Program-made: the position numbers and the translations under genes | In this document: piece by piece, positions 44,080 to 56,418 of the stretch | How positions within the stretch are numbered: the stretch's first letter is position 1 | Layout of the letters: each line of letters opens with the position of its first letter | Notes under the pieces: generated by a model | Database searches by the model: none | The model's input: the letters and a program-made list of their open reading frames with translations, nothing else | What the model was told of the DNA's origin: nothing | Origin: Xestospongia muta | Taxonomy: Eukaryota; Porifera; Demospongiae; Haplosclerida; Petrosiidae | Assembly (NCBI GenBank): GCA_963693285.1 | Contig: OY848919.1 | Span: 5,118,436 to 5,182,435, forward strand | DNA length: 64,000 nucleotides | Direction: 5' to 3'

Positions 44080-44720
44080 AAACAAGATACATTCCCCTAA
44101 TTGCATTTATTTTATTTGTGACCTGATTTACAAAAACGGACAATTTCTGGTGAAACATCTTTGACATGATTTATAAAAAAAGACAACTATTAAAACATCA
44201 CAAAAACAGTTTTGTACACATAACACTGGTTTGATCACTGATATACTACTAGCTATGTAAACAGTAGTACATCAGCAATTAAAACATACTAAGTTTACTA
44301 CATGCAACCTGTATAACGATATATTGGTTAAAGCAACAAATCAATTTTTACAGTGTATAGCTGCTATAATATGCACAACTATTCATGTAACTCCATCTAT
44401 GTATACAAAACTATTTTTAAGGTGTTTTAACAGTGATACTTTTTCATAAATCATATCACAATTCTTTGACAAAAGTGGTCCCTTATTACAAATCAGGTCA
44501 CATCTTATAAAGATATACTGCTTATTATACAACTAAAGGTATTCTATGTGGGATTGGATGTTTAGTAAAGCTCTCTGATTTGTGAAAAAGAACACTATTA
44601 AACCCCCAGAATCAGTTTTGTATACACACAGTTACCATGAATAGTTGTATATATATATAGCAACTATACATAAAACTGTTTTGGGGACACAGGGGTTTCT
44701 TTTCACAAATAAGATCACAA
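44080..44720. repeat. Serial palindromic repeats in the 5' intron of P2
   Basis: The words GATTTATAAAAAAAGACAAC, CAAAAACAGTTTTGT and their reverse complements (ACAAAACTATTTTTAAGG, GTTTTAACAGTG, CTTTTTCATAAATC) recur as two or three imperfect ~150-bp inverted repeats. The same array is found upstream of P3 (47110-47600), P4 (55165-55850) and P5 (59480-59990), so it is part of the unit. A separate MITE relic (44226-44357) interrupts it. Confidence 0.6.
44226..44357. mobile_element. Partial palindromic MITE (right arm)
   Basis: TACTACATGCAACCTGTATA and the closing AATCAATTTTTACAGTG match the right half of the element at 16547-16789. The left arm is missing. Confidence 0.65.
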
Positions 44721-45168
44721 ATGTTTTGCAAGGTCATAATTATAATATGTATATGTGCTAATAAATTTAATATCTCCAGTTTACATATTCCAAAATATCT
44801 ATCCATTATCGCATGGATAAGCAAGGTTTCAATATTTATATTGAATTACAAAGTGAAAGAGATTTAATACTAGAATATAACTAGTTAAACAATAATAGTT
44901 CTCCCTAGACTTGTGTATAAGTCCCATCAGATTAAGAGTATCCATATATAACATGGTAATCACTTAGACATACTGACACGCTGTTACAACAGCTACCTAT
45001 ATACACGTACTAGTTAATAAAAACAATCACACAAATCGTCTTGAATATATTATATACCAGGACTATATATTTTAATTATTAATATACTACAGGTCTTTTA
45101 AAAGTAGGTAGCCAGAAAATGCTTATTCTATGTAATCATATATAAGTATTGTTATAATTAAAACATAC

Positions 45169-45270
45169 CTTGAAGCGCTAATGCAAAGATCTGGCTACAG
45201 TTTGTTCTCCTAGGGCTAGTAGCAAGCTATAGAAACTCGGAAGTTGATTGCATAATTAGAACTATCCATG
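45169..45270 (-). other. Putative untranslated first exon of P2
   Basis: On the minus strand the segment ends GCGCTTCAAG|GTATGTTTT, a strong splice donor. The P2 ATG 1367 bp downstream is directly preceded by TTTAACGTTAAG, an acceptor-type AG. The exon body (AACTTCCGAGTTTCTATAGC, CTAGCCCTAGGAGAACAAAC) is conserved upstream of P4 and P5 while the intron between has diverged. The 5' boundary is a guess based on the CGCATGCGC site at 45277. Confidence 0.5.
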
Positions 45271-45276
45271 GATGTA

Positions 45277-45285
45277 CGCATGCGC
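45277..45285. promoter_or_regulatory. NRF1-like CGCATGCGC site upstream of P2
   Basis: CGCATGCGC matches the core of the palindromic NRF1 consensus (known from animals). It lies just upstream of the putative untranslated exon and is conserved at P4 and P5; CpG-containing sites are rare in this AT-rich DNA. Confidence 0.45.
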
Positions 45286-45439
45286 GAAGAGTGTAAGAGA
45301 AATATGACCCTCAAAATGTTCTTTATATATTAAATTAAGTAAAAATAAGTAAGTAATTTCTATTTTTAATTAATTTTTGTCAAGTGACACTCTTGGGTAA
45401 CTTTAACTAAAATGAATTAATGTAACTAAGTTGGTTGTC

Positions 45440-46767
45440 CTTACTGTGAATAATAAGAACAACAAGACTTTTAACCAAATAATAGAAATTACTTTGGTAA
45501 GTAATTTCTGCTTCACATTTGAATGAATACATGCAAATACTATTAATACCAAAACCAATACCTTGTGCTGCAAATCACAGGCCAACCATAAATCCTCTCA
45601 TTTGGTGTGGACATTGTGAATTCAAAAGATATTGGGAAAATGACGCTGATGGAGATCGTAAGCAAAATTTGTGGTAAAATGATTTTGAATAAATTAACAT
45701 TCACATTTAAATAATTTTGACATATTATTATAATCAAATAGCTTACTGGATAAGCTAAGGCAAAAATTAGTCCCAAACCAAGTCTTTTAACATACTGGGA
45801 ATATAATTACGAAAGCATTGGTATATAACAAAGTGATAAAAGAATAATAGGATGGAAGAGACCAAATATGAAAATGACTCATTCACTACTAAACAAGAGA
45901 TGACTTTCGAATTTAAATCCTTCTGATTAAAGGTGTTCCACCCATAATCCTCCACACATCAACCACCAATTATGCAAATAAGCAATGGAATCAATCGTAA
46001 TACTGTTTTGACATCTTCTACCTCCTCTACTGAGAATGGTCCACCATATTTTTCTTTACCCAGGTCTAATCATGAAGGATAGTCTTCTTCCCAGTAGGTC
46101 AAGGCACTATGATTCCTAGGATACTTGTTATTCCAGACATAATTAAGCACTTTAGCTATCAGTTTGATAAGATTAATAGTACGTGGTCTTGCATCCAGCT
46201 AATGCTTGATGAGATGGTTACTGATGATGACTGTACAAACAGACACATGTGTCTGTTTGTACAGTCATCTGATAGAATATAGGACACTAAAGGAATTAAC
46301 TCATTGAATAGACACTTTCTGATTTTAGTAATTGCAAAGGCAATTGGTGTACTCACAAAATGCCAATATACAATAGCACTTAGTTGATTGGCTGAAGCTC
46401 CTACTGATTGATCAATATTGAATTGAATAATATTGAAATGAACAGTACAGTACCGAATGCTTTGTAATATTAAATAAGAGAAGAGTGATGACAAGTAAAG
46501 TGGTTTTAACATAATAAAAGAATTAACAATGACCGCTAAGCCCCCAATTATCCAACCAATGAATGAGATATATGTACCAATAATGATAGATTTATATATA
46601 CCTGTTTTTATATCAGCAAGTAGACCAAAAAATATGAGTAATATTAGACAGTATTTAATATTAATGACAATTTTATAATAACTTTGTTTACAACTGGTAT
46701 GTGTATTTACAACATCAATAGACAATAATAATGTATGTGCTTGAAAATACATCGATGCATCTATCAT
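45440..46767 (-). pseudogene. Transporter pseudogene P3
   Basis: Aligns with P5 from about codon 26 to 475. Lesions: (1) the N-terminus, start codon and upstream acceptor are deleted, joining TATTGTCATTATG to GATGCATC; the ATG at 46767 is fortuitous. (2) A 44-bp perfect palindrome at 46226-46269 inserts about 20 bases and shifts the frame after residue ~180. (3) In the YPSRLDLGKEKYGG loop, CGA is TGA (about 46070). (4) Two further small indels split the C-terminal half near 45770 and 45600. (5) The last ~35 codons and ~1 kb of 3' flank are deleted. Its 5' donor is lost too (near 47615). Clearly non-functional. Confidence 0.9.
46226..46269. repeat. 44-bp perfect palindrome in P3
   Basis: GATGACTGTACAAACAGACACA is followed with no spacer by its exact reverse complement. 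P2, P4 and P5 have only the left arm at this place (in P2 followed by CCTGATACT). The right arm is therefore a new inverted copy made locally. Confidence 0.95.
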
Positions 46768-47799
46768 AATGACAATATCATGACTGTATACTTCTAAAAT
46801 GAAAGTGAAATATTTGTTTAAATAGAGTATATTTTGCTAGACTTTCAGAGATGAGGTTGTACTGTTGTTAAAAAGTTTTTTTTTATTTTAATATTAGGCT
46901 TCAATTTTATTTTTTTAATTGACTAAAATTGGACTAACCATTCTCAGATTACACTCACTTGAATTTCACAAATTACATATAAAGCAATGACTTTGTGTTT
47001 TGGTTTTTAGCTTGTATTGAAAACTACAACATAACAAAATACATTCCCCCTTTTGCATTTATTATATTCACCAGATTTGCAAATACATACACTTTTGGCG
47101 AAACATCTGTGACATGATTTATAAAAAAAGACAACTGTGAAAACATCACAAAAACAGTTTTGTTACATACAGATGCTATAGTATGCACAACTATTCATGA
47201 ACTGCATCTATGTATACAAAACTGTTTTCCAAGTGTTTTAACAGTGGTTCTTTTTCATAAATCATATCACAACTGTTGATAGAAGTAGTCATGTCTTGTC
47301 CCTTATTGTAAATCACATCATATTTCATAAAGATATCCTGCTTACTATACAACTAAAGGTATTTTATGTTGGATTGTATGTTTACTAATGCTCTTTGTGA
47401 AAAAGAATACTATCAAATCCTGAAATCCTTATTATGAATAGCTGTGCATAATTATATAACAACTGTACAATAAACAGCCAAACCAATAATCTAAACACTG
47501 TGACCATTTAGATTGTTAATTGATTAGTTATGTACATATAGCAACTATACATAAAACTGTTTTAGGGATGTTTTAATAGTGGTTTCTTTTTACAAATAAG
47601 ATCACAAATGTTGACGTAAAGGTCTGGTTATAACTTATTCTCCTAGGGCTAGTAGCAACCTATAGAAACTCAGAAATTGTAAATTGCATTGATTGCATAA
47701 TTATGACTATCATGGATATATGCATGTGCGAAGAGTATAAAAGTAATATGATCACAGAAATGCTTGAAATGTTCTTTATATCTTAAATTAAATGAAAGT

Positions 47800-48380
47800 A
47801 AACATATGACACCATAATCTTATACTTTACTTTGTGCAATATCTATTCTTTGTGCAATATCAATTAGTGTATGGAGATATAACAAAGGGTATTAATCATT
47901 TTTCTAAGTAATGTTCATAACGAGTATGGTGAAAAACAATCCTTTCATACCACTTACATGTAGACATAGAAAATGGCAAAAAACCTGCTTAGCTTACACT
48001 CCTGAAAACACTTAAGAGAAGAATGGATTAAAACATAATCCTTGACAAATCTTAAATAATTAATCATACTAGTAATGTAACTCAAAAGATTTTTGAAGTC
48101 TACTGAGCAATAGACTGCATGACAGTTGTGATATTGTCTCAGTATATCTACAAGTGAATAAGCTAAAGAATATAATTCTGTATTCTATCATTCTCATCTG
48201 TTTGTAAAGATTTTAATTTAAAAGAACATTTAACATTCATTTTATTTTTCTAGACCATACTGTTTGTTCTAGATCAATATGGCTAATATATATATAATAT
48301 ATATATATAATATCACATATTTATAGTAAAGTGTTAGGATCTAAAAGTATGAGAAGTGTGTCATCTGGCATATAACACAC
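47800..48380. repeat. Block tail Z1
   Basis: AAACATATGACACCATAA, TAACAAAGGGTAT, GTGAAAAACAATCCTTT and onwards match 61018-61575 (Z2) colinearly. No coding potential; the ORF at 61083-61283 is not open here. Confidence 0.7.
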
Positions 48381-50779
48381 TCATCAATATCATCTGTTCC
48401 ATTAGGTGCTTGTGTTTGTATATATTAATTATTCTTTTATTAATTTTACTCAAATTGTTCTTCATTAATTAATTATTTAATTGATTAAAATGCAATGTCC
48501 AGTTGTGAGGCATTGCATTAGTATATTTAGACTAGCCATCTATTGTAGTAGGCATGTGAGAATAATGATGGATATTCAAACTTCCAAACAACGATCACAT
48601 GCAGACTGTGTCAAATTTTAATACTATATTCATAAATTGACAGTGTAACTATAGTAACACAATTCATTAGAACTTGAAAGGGTATTGTTAATAAATGATG
48701 CATTTAAGATATCAGCACTGAAAGGCTGTATTTTTTATGCCAATATAATACATTTATGTTCCAAGGATTATGGTTCAGTAAATAATGCTAACTTCACAAT
48801 AAAGTATGAAATTCTCTGCTGGCTACCTAGACTCAGCGTTTAATCAATTGAGTGCAAGATTCACTCTACCCCTTTGTCTTTCTCAATATGCAATAATTTT
48901 AGAAAAAAATTGAGAACTTTAAGATGGAAGTTTTAAGCTAAATATTCAAGAACAGAAACTTTTCACAGACTATGCCCAACATTGTTGCATTTGGGATCAT
49001 TGGTTGTTATATATGTCCATTCGTGGTCTATAGTGCCCAGGTTTTGCATGTGACAAGCAACAATGTTTCAGTTAATTCTACTATATAGGACATGGATATG
49101 AAACATACAAGATGCTTGCATAAGTTACATGCTTTTTCATCACTTCCCGCTGTATATGTAATATATATATATATATACACTTTACCATGCAAATAGAGTG
49201 AGTAGACATGTTGAGTAAAAGATTGATTTACATTCATTTCATGGATTTATAGCTTTAGAATATGATTGCAGTGGTCATTTATAAACTTACACAGTCAGTT
49301 TTATTTATAATGAATCTTATTACTAATTTATAATTAAAAGCAAGAAAAATCAATGGTGAGTGTTATACTTTACATGCATCTTGTCTTTACTTGTGTACTG
49401 ATGTGTCTTTTGTCTCAATCATTTTGCTCAATTTAACTTAATAACTTCTGTGTGAGAATTTACTGTACTTACTTTTACAATTTTTTTGGTGCTTACAAAG
49501 AATTTCAAAGTGTTGTAGTTGTAAGTGATGGCAGTACTTGTTGTACTATGTACTGTTGGTGTATTTTTAATAGATATCTTAAGAAGTGTGAAAGCAGTCC
49601 TAGCTATGACAGAACATTTTTTGGAGAATGACTACAATTTGTGATGATGATCACTTTATTTTTTTTCTGTTGATATATTATTTTTATCAACTACTTGGTT
49701 GTTCCTGATGTACATACCTAACTACATAACTAATTAGTTAAAAATTAGTCATTTGTTAACTCATTCATATAAGACAGCTAATTTAGTAAATGTAGCTATG
49801 GTAACCTAAATGCACTCAACAAATGTGCACGTGTGCTTTTTACAGGAAGTATTGTGGACTAGTTGTCATGGATACATTTGTAATTCGTACTTATTCTTCA
49901 GCAAAACATATTTAGAGTGCACACTACAAATCACATACTATTTAGCATATATAACTAAAATGTTTGGAATTGTTTGCAATTCCAAAAAATGTGCTACAAG
50001 TGAACAAAGTAAATACTTATACAGAACTTTTTATTTAGGAAAAGACACATTAGTACACAAAGATAGATGAGAACTATTCACATGTCATGTATCACTTATC
50101 GCGTGTGTTCCATCATCAAGGACTCATGTCATGTATCATATAACATACTTTAGCTTTTAGTAGACTATAAACAGAAACAAAACAAAACAATAAAGCCAAA
50201 AACAATCATCATAAGTACATTTTCTGACAAAAATTAACAATTGTTACTTTTAAATATTATAAACTAGGGAATTAAACACATTATAAATGAAAAAACTAGT
50301 TCAAAGCTTATATGAGACCATTGCAATCATAATTGACACATATATGACATTTTAAAAAACATATTTGGAGCTTTATTACACCAAATAAATGTAAAACAAT
50401 CTTTTACTCACCCTGTTTCCTCCCTCTCTCTTGGTAAAGTGCAATCCACAACAGGAAGTATGTCACAGCTTAGAATTTTATATTATTATTCAGTCATGTC
50501 TCACATCCTGTAGTATAGTATATATATATGTGTCGAAACTACTTCCTGTGTAAAGAGAATGTCCACATGTGTGCTGTATATAGTTGTCCTATAGTCCTAC
50601 AATTTTTTAGACTACTTATTGAGTGCATGATGAATGAAAATTAAATCAAAACTTTAACTGCAGATGTATTCATATAGCAACCAATGACTTTCATTAACCA
50701 GGCTACCAGCACTACAATAATAGATGCACTCCAAACTTCTTCATAGTTTACTTGTGAGTTGAAAATGTATCCACCAACT

Positions 50780-50945
50780 TGTATCAAAGAGTGTGCACTG
50801 AAACACTCTTCACATTGTCTGTATCATTTATATCTTTTGAATATAATATGTATACATGAATAGATCTGTATTAGTGAAAGTAAATGCTGTCATGTAGTGC
50901 CTCTGTTGGATCAAATAGGGTGATCATTGCATTAATTGTTACTAA
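50780..50945 (+). pseudogene. Decayed exon 2 of the 59-aa gene family (block II)
   Basis: Near copy of 38340-38515 with the same frame break (ATCAAATAG). It ends at TTGCATTAATTGTTAC, matching codons for CINCY in the intact gene except for Cys changes. Confidence 0.6.
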
Positions 50946-51274
50946 TAATATTCTTTTTTGTAAAAAGCTAACATCATTGCATAACATGAGAACAAAGTGA
51001 GTATTAATTAAAAAAATTGATGCATCTTAATATAGCTATAATGACAAGGTTCTATACCAAATGTATGCTTCTTAGTAACAGGTTAATGCTAAAACTTTAT
51101 TATTTAGTCAAATCTATCATTGATTGTTATAATGTTTATCATATTTATAGACAACCTTATACAGCTGTGTTGTTACTTGTAGTCCGAGAAACAAAATATC
51201 CTTCTTGTTAAATTGTATGAACTTGTATCATATGACAGTCAGTATTACTCAATATACATAAATGCAATTAGACC

Positions 51275-53250
51275 AAGCAATTAGAATTCAAATCTAACTT
51301 CTCTAGCTTTTTTATCAAAAATCAAAACACACTCAAGTTCACAAAATCAATCTCTTAAACAAAGATTTGACAAAAAATGTCATTTGGTGTTTCCTATCTT
51401 TAGGATTACATGGCCCCTTACTATATTGGGGTCCTGAAAATTTGTCCCTGATCAGTATCCTCTCAATGGTCCTGAGCACACACACACACACTTTAAAAAT
51501 TATGATAGACACATGCTATTCAAACCAACTATAAACACAAACAATCTGCATCATTAGTAAGGATATGTAGTTCTATTCTGATACCTATTCTGTTGTCTAT
51601 ATTATATATGTTGGTGTTTGCCTGTTGGTAGCCATTTCTGGGTTTTCCATAAGGTAAATAATATGCATTAATCAAGTATCTAAAGCACTGAAAACCACAG
51701 TAATTTTGATTGAAGTTATTATTTTTGTACAGCCAGAAAAAAATTATGATAATTTTCATTCATTTTGTTATTCTTGGTACATATTTACACCAGTTGACTT
51801 CAGTTTTCATACATCAGAGCCTGAGTTTTGCTGTCTACAATGGCAGATTATTATATATGTGAAGCTTTGGGTCAATACCTGGTAAATGCAACAGCTGAAA
51901 CATGAAGCTTTTTTGTAATCCTGACAGTACACGTGCAGTCACAAATCTTATTATGACATTTCCAGGAACCTTGTTTCTGTTCTGAACTTTAACTTGAAGC
52001 AGAAGTTAGTTGTTGATATACATAGACAGGTTATATCAGTGGAACACAGTCAATAAGACTATTGCAAAAAGAATGTTATATGGCTATTAATTACAAGCAA
52101 GAAAGATAAATGCATATATCCACTTTCGAACAGTTTTGTCCATGTAGGGATCCCCAAAACTATTTCTTATTTGTATTTTACTGATTTATTTGTACCATTG
52201 TGCCCAGTTTGTATTACTAACTATAAAAGTTAACAATTAAACAGATTTTTACTATCAATCTTCATCGTTAGTAAAGATATGTGGTTCTATTCTGTTACTA
52301 AATTTGTTACCTATTTTTAATTTTTAACTGTTGGTGTTTCCCTCTTCGTAGCTATTTTTTGGACTATCAATAATGTAAATAGTATGTAAATAATCAAATA
52401 ATCTAAAGCATTGAAATTCACAACAATCTGATTGAAATATTTATGTCTAGTACAGCTAGAAAGAAAATCATGATCATTTTCATTTACTTTGTTATTTTTG
52501 GTACATATACTTGCACTAGTTCACCTCATTTTTGTTACATTAGAATTGAATACTTGCTCTCTACAATGGCAGATTATTTTATATATCTAACCTTGTGTCA
52601 ATTCCTTGTAAGTGTGTCAGCTAAAACTTGAAGATCTTTTATAGTTCTTACATTGGTGCAGCCACTATCATAATATGGGATATCCACCTAGCTTGTTACT
52701 GTTTTAAACTTTGTCTTGAAATAGAACTGTCAATTAGATTAAATAAAAGTTTTGCAAAAGGAAGATCTGATTTAACATCGAAATACAATTCTATTAACAA
52801 CTTTAGGTTTATTCATAACAATTAATCATGTGCAATGTTAGGCTAGACGTCAGCAGAAAAATTCCTATTAATGGATATTTTTACTATACTGTCCATTGTT
52901 TAGCTTTTAATTTATTAATATAACAATTGTAAAACCACTGGTTTATTCCAAAATCCACCACTACTCAACAAATACATGATATCATTATTATAAGAGACTC
53001 AACAATATAAAGTTTCTAACAATTCTTGTACATTAAAGCAAGATATAACTAAGTTTAACTGTGTCTATTATGTTAATAAAACGAAAATGATTGAAACATT
53101 TCATAATAATAATGAAATAAGAATGTTGATAAAAAATTCTACAGAACAAAAAATAGCTAAATTTAAATCTATTTCAATATAAGAAAAGAACAAAAGTAAT
53201 TTCAATCAAGATGTATGTGCATATAGTGTGTGTTAAGCCTTTACTATACT
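51275..53250. repeat. Conserved 3' flank of transporter units (P4 copy)
   Basis: Matches 38995-39905, 40678-42270 and in part 57240-57600. Contains CA runs and, at 52459-52631 on the plus strand, a short ORF MIIFIYFVIFGTYTCTSSP... whose first part is also open in the other copies (MIIFIHFVILGTY...). It has a signal-peptide look but diverges soon after. Not called as a gene. Confidence 0.5.
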
Positions 53251-53259
53251 AATGCATCA

Positions 53260-54786
53260 TTAGTCAGTGGATTCAAGTGATAGTCCAACTTCTTTTCTAT
53301 ATTCTATTTCCTGGTTCATATATTTCTCATAATGTTTCTCAGCTATCAAATGTATATTGACTTCATTATCTCTCACTCGTAACTTGTAACGTTTAGCTAA
53401 TATCAAGAACAATATCAGTATAACAAGAACAATAAGACTTTTAACCAAATAATAGAAATTACTTCGGCAAGTAATTTCTGCTTCACATTTGAATGAATGC
53501 TTGCAAATGCTATTAATACCAAAACCAATACCTTGTGCTGCAAACCACAGGCTGATAATGAGTCCTCTCATTTGGTGTGGACATTGAGCTATTGTGAATT
53601 CAAAAGATATTGGGAAAATGACACTGTAGGAGATTGTAAGTAAAATTTGTGGTAAAATGACTTTGAATAAATTAACATTAACATTTAAATAACTTTGACA
53701 TATTATTATAATCAAATAGCTTACTGGATAAGCTAAGGTAAAGATTAGTCCCAAACTGAGTCTTTTTAACATACTGGGTATACAATTATAAAAGCATAGG
53801 TATATAACAAAGTGATAGAAGAGTAATAGAATGGACGACACCAAATATGAAAATGATTCATTCACTACTAAACAAGAGATGACAGGTGAATTTATGTCCT
53901 TGTAATTAAAGCTGTTCCACTCATAATCCTCCACACATCGACCACCAATTATACAAATAAGCAATGGAATTAATCGTAATACTGTTTTGACATCTTCTAC
54001 CTCCTCTACTGAGAAGGGTCCACCATATTTTTCTTTACCCAGGTCTAATCGTGAAGGATAGTCTTCTTCCCAATAAGTCAAGGCACTACGATTCCTGGGG
54101 TACTTGTTATTCCAGGCATAATTGAGTACTTTAGCTATCAGTTTGATAGGGTTAATAATATGTGGTGTAGTATCCAGCCAGTGTTTGAAGAGATGATTAG
54201 TGATGATGACTGAACAAACAGCTACACCTGATACTATATAGGACACTAAAGCAAATTCATTGAATAGACAACTTCCAATTTTAGTAATTGCAAAGACAAT
54301 TGGTGTACTCACAAAATGCCAATATATAATAGAACTTAGTTGATTGGCTGAAGCTCCTACTGATTGATCAATATTGAATTGAACAATATTGGAATGAATA
54401 GTACAGTACCCAATGCTTTGTAATATTAAATAAAAGAAGAGTGATGACAAGTAAAGTGGTTTTAACATAATGAAAGAATTAACAATGACTGCTAAGCCCC
54501 CAATTATCCAAGCAATGAATGAAATATACACACCAATAATGATAGATTTATATCTACCTGTTTTTATATCAGCAAGTAGACCAAAAAAAGGAAATGCAAG
54601 AAATGTTAGACAGAATGTAATATAATGGACATTGTTATAATAACTTTGTTCAAGACTGGTATGTGTATAAACAACATCAATAGACAATAATGTATACACT
54701 GGAAGATTCATCAATGCATCCCAAAGAATAATAAGAATTATTTTTTTGGAGCAAATAGAGTAGATCCTTCTATTCGATGATGTCAT
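53260..54786 (-). CDS. POT/PTR2 (SLC15-like) family transporter P4
   Basis: A 508-codon ORF, highly similar to P2 along its whole length: GLLADIKTGRYKS, QFNIDQSVGASANQLS, TYWEEDYPSRLDLGKEKYGG, AQCPHQMRGLIISLWFAAQG, and the same C-terminus. Differences cluster in the N-terminal ~60 residues (first helix and first extracellular loop) and around residues 285-305, between TM segments, as expected for exposed loops or substrate-specific parts. No lesion. The ATG follows TTTAACATTAAG, and a putative untranslated exon lies at 56290-56400. Substrate unknown. Confidence 0.85.
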   Translation of the reverse strand: MTSSNRRIYSICSKKIILIILWDALMNLPVYTLLSIDVVYTHTSLEQSYYNNVHYITFCLTFLAFPFFGLLADIKTGRYKSIIIGVYISFIAWIIGGLAVIVNSFIMLKPLYLSSLFFYLILQSIGYCTIHSNIVQFNIDQSVGASANQLSSIIYWHFVSTPIVFAITKIGSCLFNEFALVSYIVSGVAVCSVIITNHLFKHWLDTTPHIINPIKLIAKVLNYAWNNKYPRNRSALTYWEEDYPSRLDLGKEKYGGPFSVEEVEDVKTVLRLIPLLICIIGGRCVEDYEWNSFNYKDINSPVISCLVVNESFSYLVSSILLLFYHFVIYLCFYNCIPSMLKRLSLGLIFTLAYPVSYLIIIICQSYLNVNVNLFKVILPQILLTISYSVIFPISFEFTIAQCPHQMRGLIISLWFAAQGIGFGINSICKHSFKCEAEITCRSNFYYLVKSLIVLVILILFLILAKRYKLRVRDNEVNIHLIAEKHYEKYMNQEIEYRKEVGLSLESTD

Positions 54787-55227
54787 CTTAATGTTAAAGA
54801 TTGATCTAGTATAATCACAATATCATAACTGTTTACTTTTAATATGAATGTGAAGTATTTGTGAAAAAATGGTATATTTTAATAAAATTTCAGAAATGAT
54901 GTTGTACTGTTATTAAAAAGATTTTTTTATTTTTATATTAGGCTCTAATTTTATTTTTTTAAAAGGCTAAAATTGGACGACCATACCCAAATTATACATA
55001 CTAGAATTTCGATAGAATTAATTATATAATAAAAGCAATGACTTGGTGTTTTGGGTTTAGGCTTGTATTGAAAACTACAAAAAAACAATATACATAATTT
55101 TTTTGCATTTATTTTATTTGTGAACTGATTTACAAAAACGGACCACTTCTGGTAAAACATCTGTGAAATGATTTATAAAAAAAGACAAGTATTGAAGCAT
55201 CACAAAAACAGTTTGTATACATATATA

Positions 55228-55440
55228 CACTGTAAAAATTGATTTGTTGACCATTATAACTATTATTATACAGGTTGCATGTAGCAAACTTAGTTAATGA
55301 TGTGAAAGTAAATATAACACTGTTTTGATTACTGATATACTACTAGCTACATAAACAGTAGTACATTGACTAAGTTTACTACATGCAACCTGTATAACAA
55401 TAATATATTGGTAAAATCAACAAATTAGTTTTTACACTGT
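55228..55440. mobile_element. Palindromic MITE in the 5' intron of P4
   Basis: Starts CACTGTAAAAATTGATTTGT and ends with the imperfect reverse complement TTTTTACACTG. Same family as 16547-16789, with a shorter and more diverged centre. Confidence 0.75.
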
Positions 55441-55730
55441 AGCTACTAAAATATGTACAACTATTCATGGACTGCATCCATGTATACAAAAGTGTTTTTT
55501 CAGGTGTTTTAACAGTGATTCTTTTTCATAAATCATATCACAATTCTTTGACAAAAGTGGTCCCTTATTGCAAATCAGGTCACATTTTATAAAGAAAGAT
55601 ATCCTGCTTACTATACAACTAAAGGTATTCTATGCGGGATTATATATTTACTGAAGATCTCTGATTTGTGAAAAAGAACATTATTAAACCCTTAGAATCA
55701 GTTTTGTATACACACAGTTACCATTAATAG

Positions 55731-55782
<52 letters not shown>
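55731..55782. repeat. (TA)n microsatellite
   Basis: About 26 TA units in the stem region between ATTAATAGTTA and GCAACTATACAT, where the other units have only TATATATATATA. It is an expansion inside a hairpin arm. Confidence 0.9.
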
Positions 55783-56289
55783 CAACTATACATAAAACTG
55801 TTTTGGGGATGTTTTTACAGCGGTTCCTTTTCACAAATAAGATTACAAATGTTTTGCCAGGCCATGATCATAGGTATATGTGCTAATAAAATACAATATC
55901 TTTATAGTTTACATATTCCAAAATATCTATCCATTATGGCATGAATAAGCCAGGTTTCAATATTTATATTGAATTACAACGTGAAAGAGATTTAATACTA
56001 GAACATAACTAGTTAAACAATAACAGTTCTCCCATGTGTATGAGTTCCATCAGATTAAGAGTGTCTATACATTACATGGTAATCACTTAGACATACTGAC
56101 ATACTGTTACAACATACCTATATACACGTACTAGTTAATATAAACAATCATACATATCGTCTTGAATATATTATATACCAGCACTATATATTTTAATTAT
56201 TAATATACTACAGGTCTTTAAGAAGTTAGTAGCCAGAAAATGCTTATTCTATGTAGTTATACATTAGTATTATAATAATTAAAACATAC

Positions 56290-56400
56290 CTTGAAGTACT
56301 AATGTAAAGATCTAGCTACAACTTGTTCTCCTAGGGCTAGTAGCAAGCTATAGAACTCGGAAATTGCAAATTCCATTGATTGCATCATTACAACTATCCA
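56290..56400 (-). other. Putative untranslated first exon of P4
   Basis: Minus-strand TTAGTACTTCAAG|GTATGTTTT is the donor; the exon body is conserved with 45169-45270 and 60829-60930. Implied intron 54787-56289. Confidence 0.5.
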
Positions 56401-56409
56401 TGGGATATA

Positions 56410-56418
56410 CGCATGCGC
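56410..56418. promoter_or_regulatory. NRF1-like CGCATGCGC site upstream of P4
   Basis: CGCATGCGC within ATACGCATGCGCGAAGAG, at the same place relative to the untranslated exon as in P2 and P5. Confidence 0.45.

Larger units (their letters stand above)
36061..48380. repeat. Higher-order tandem duplication, block I (~12.3 kb)
   Basis: Starts near CCAGTTGTGAGGCATTGCAT and runs through a gene-less X segment (36061-38990), a unit whose transporter gene is deleted (38995-40546), P2, P3 and a tail (47800-48380). Block II (48480-61580) repeats the order X, P4, P5, tail. P2 pairs with P4, and P3 with P5 (both have LLLSIDVVN where P2/P4 have LLSI, and they share 5'-flank words absent from P2/P4). Confidence 0.75.

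Noticed and set aside
45403..45955. Three separate short ORFs as small genes
   Set aside because: They are pieces of transporter pseudogene P3 split by frameshifts.
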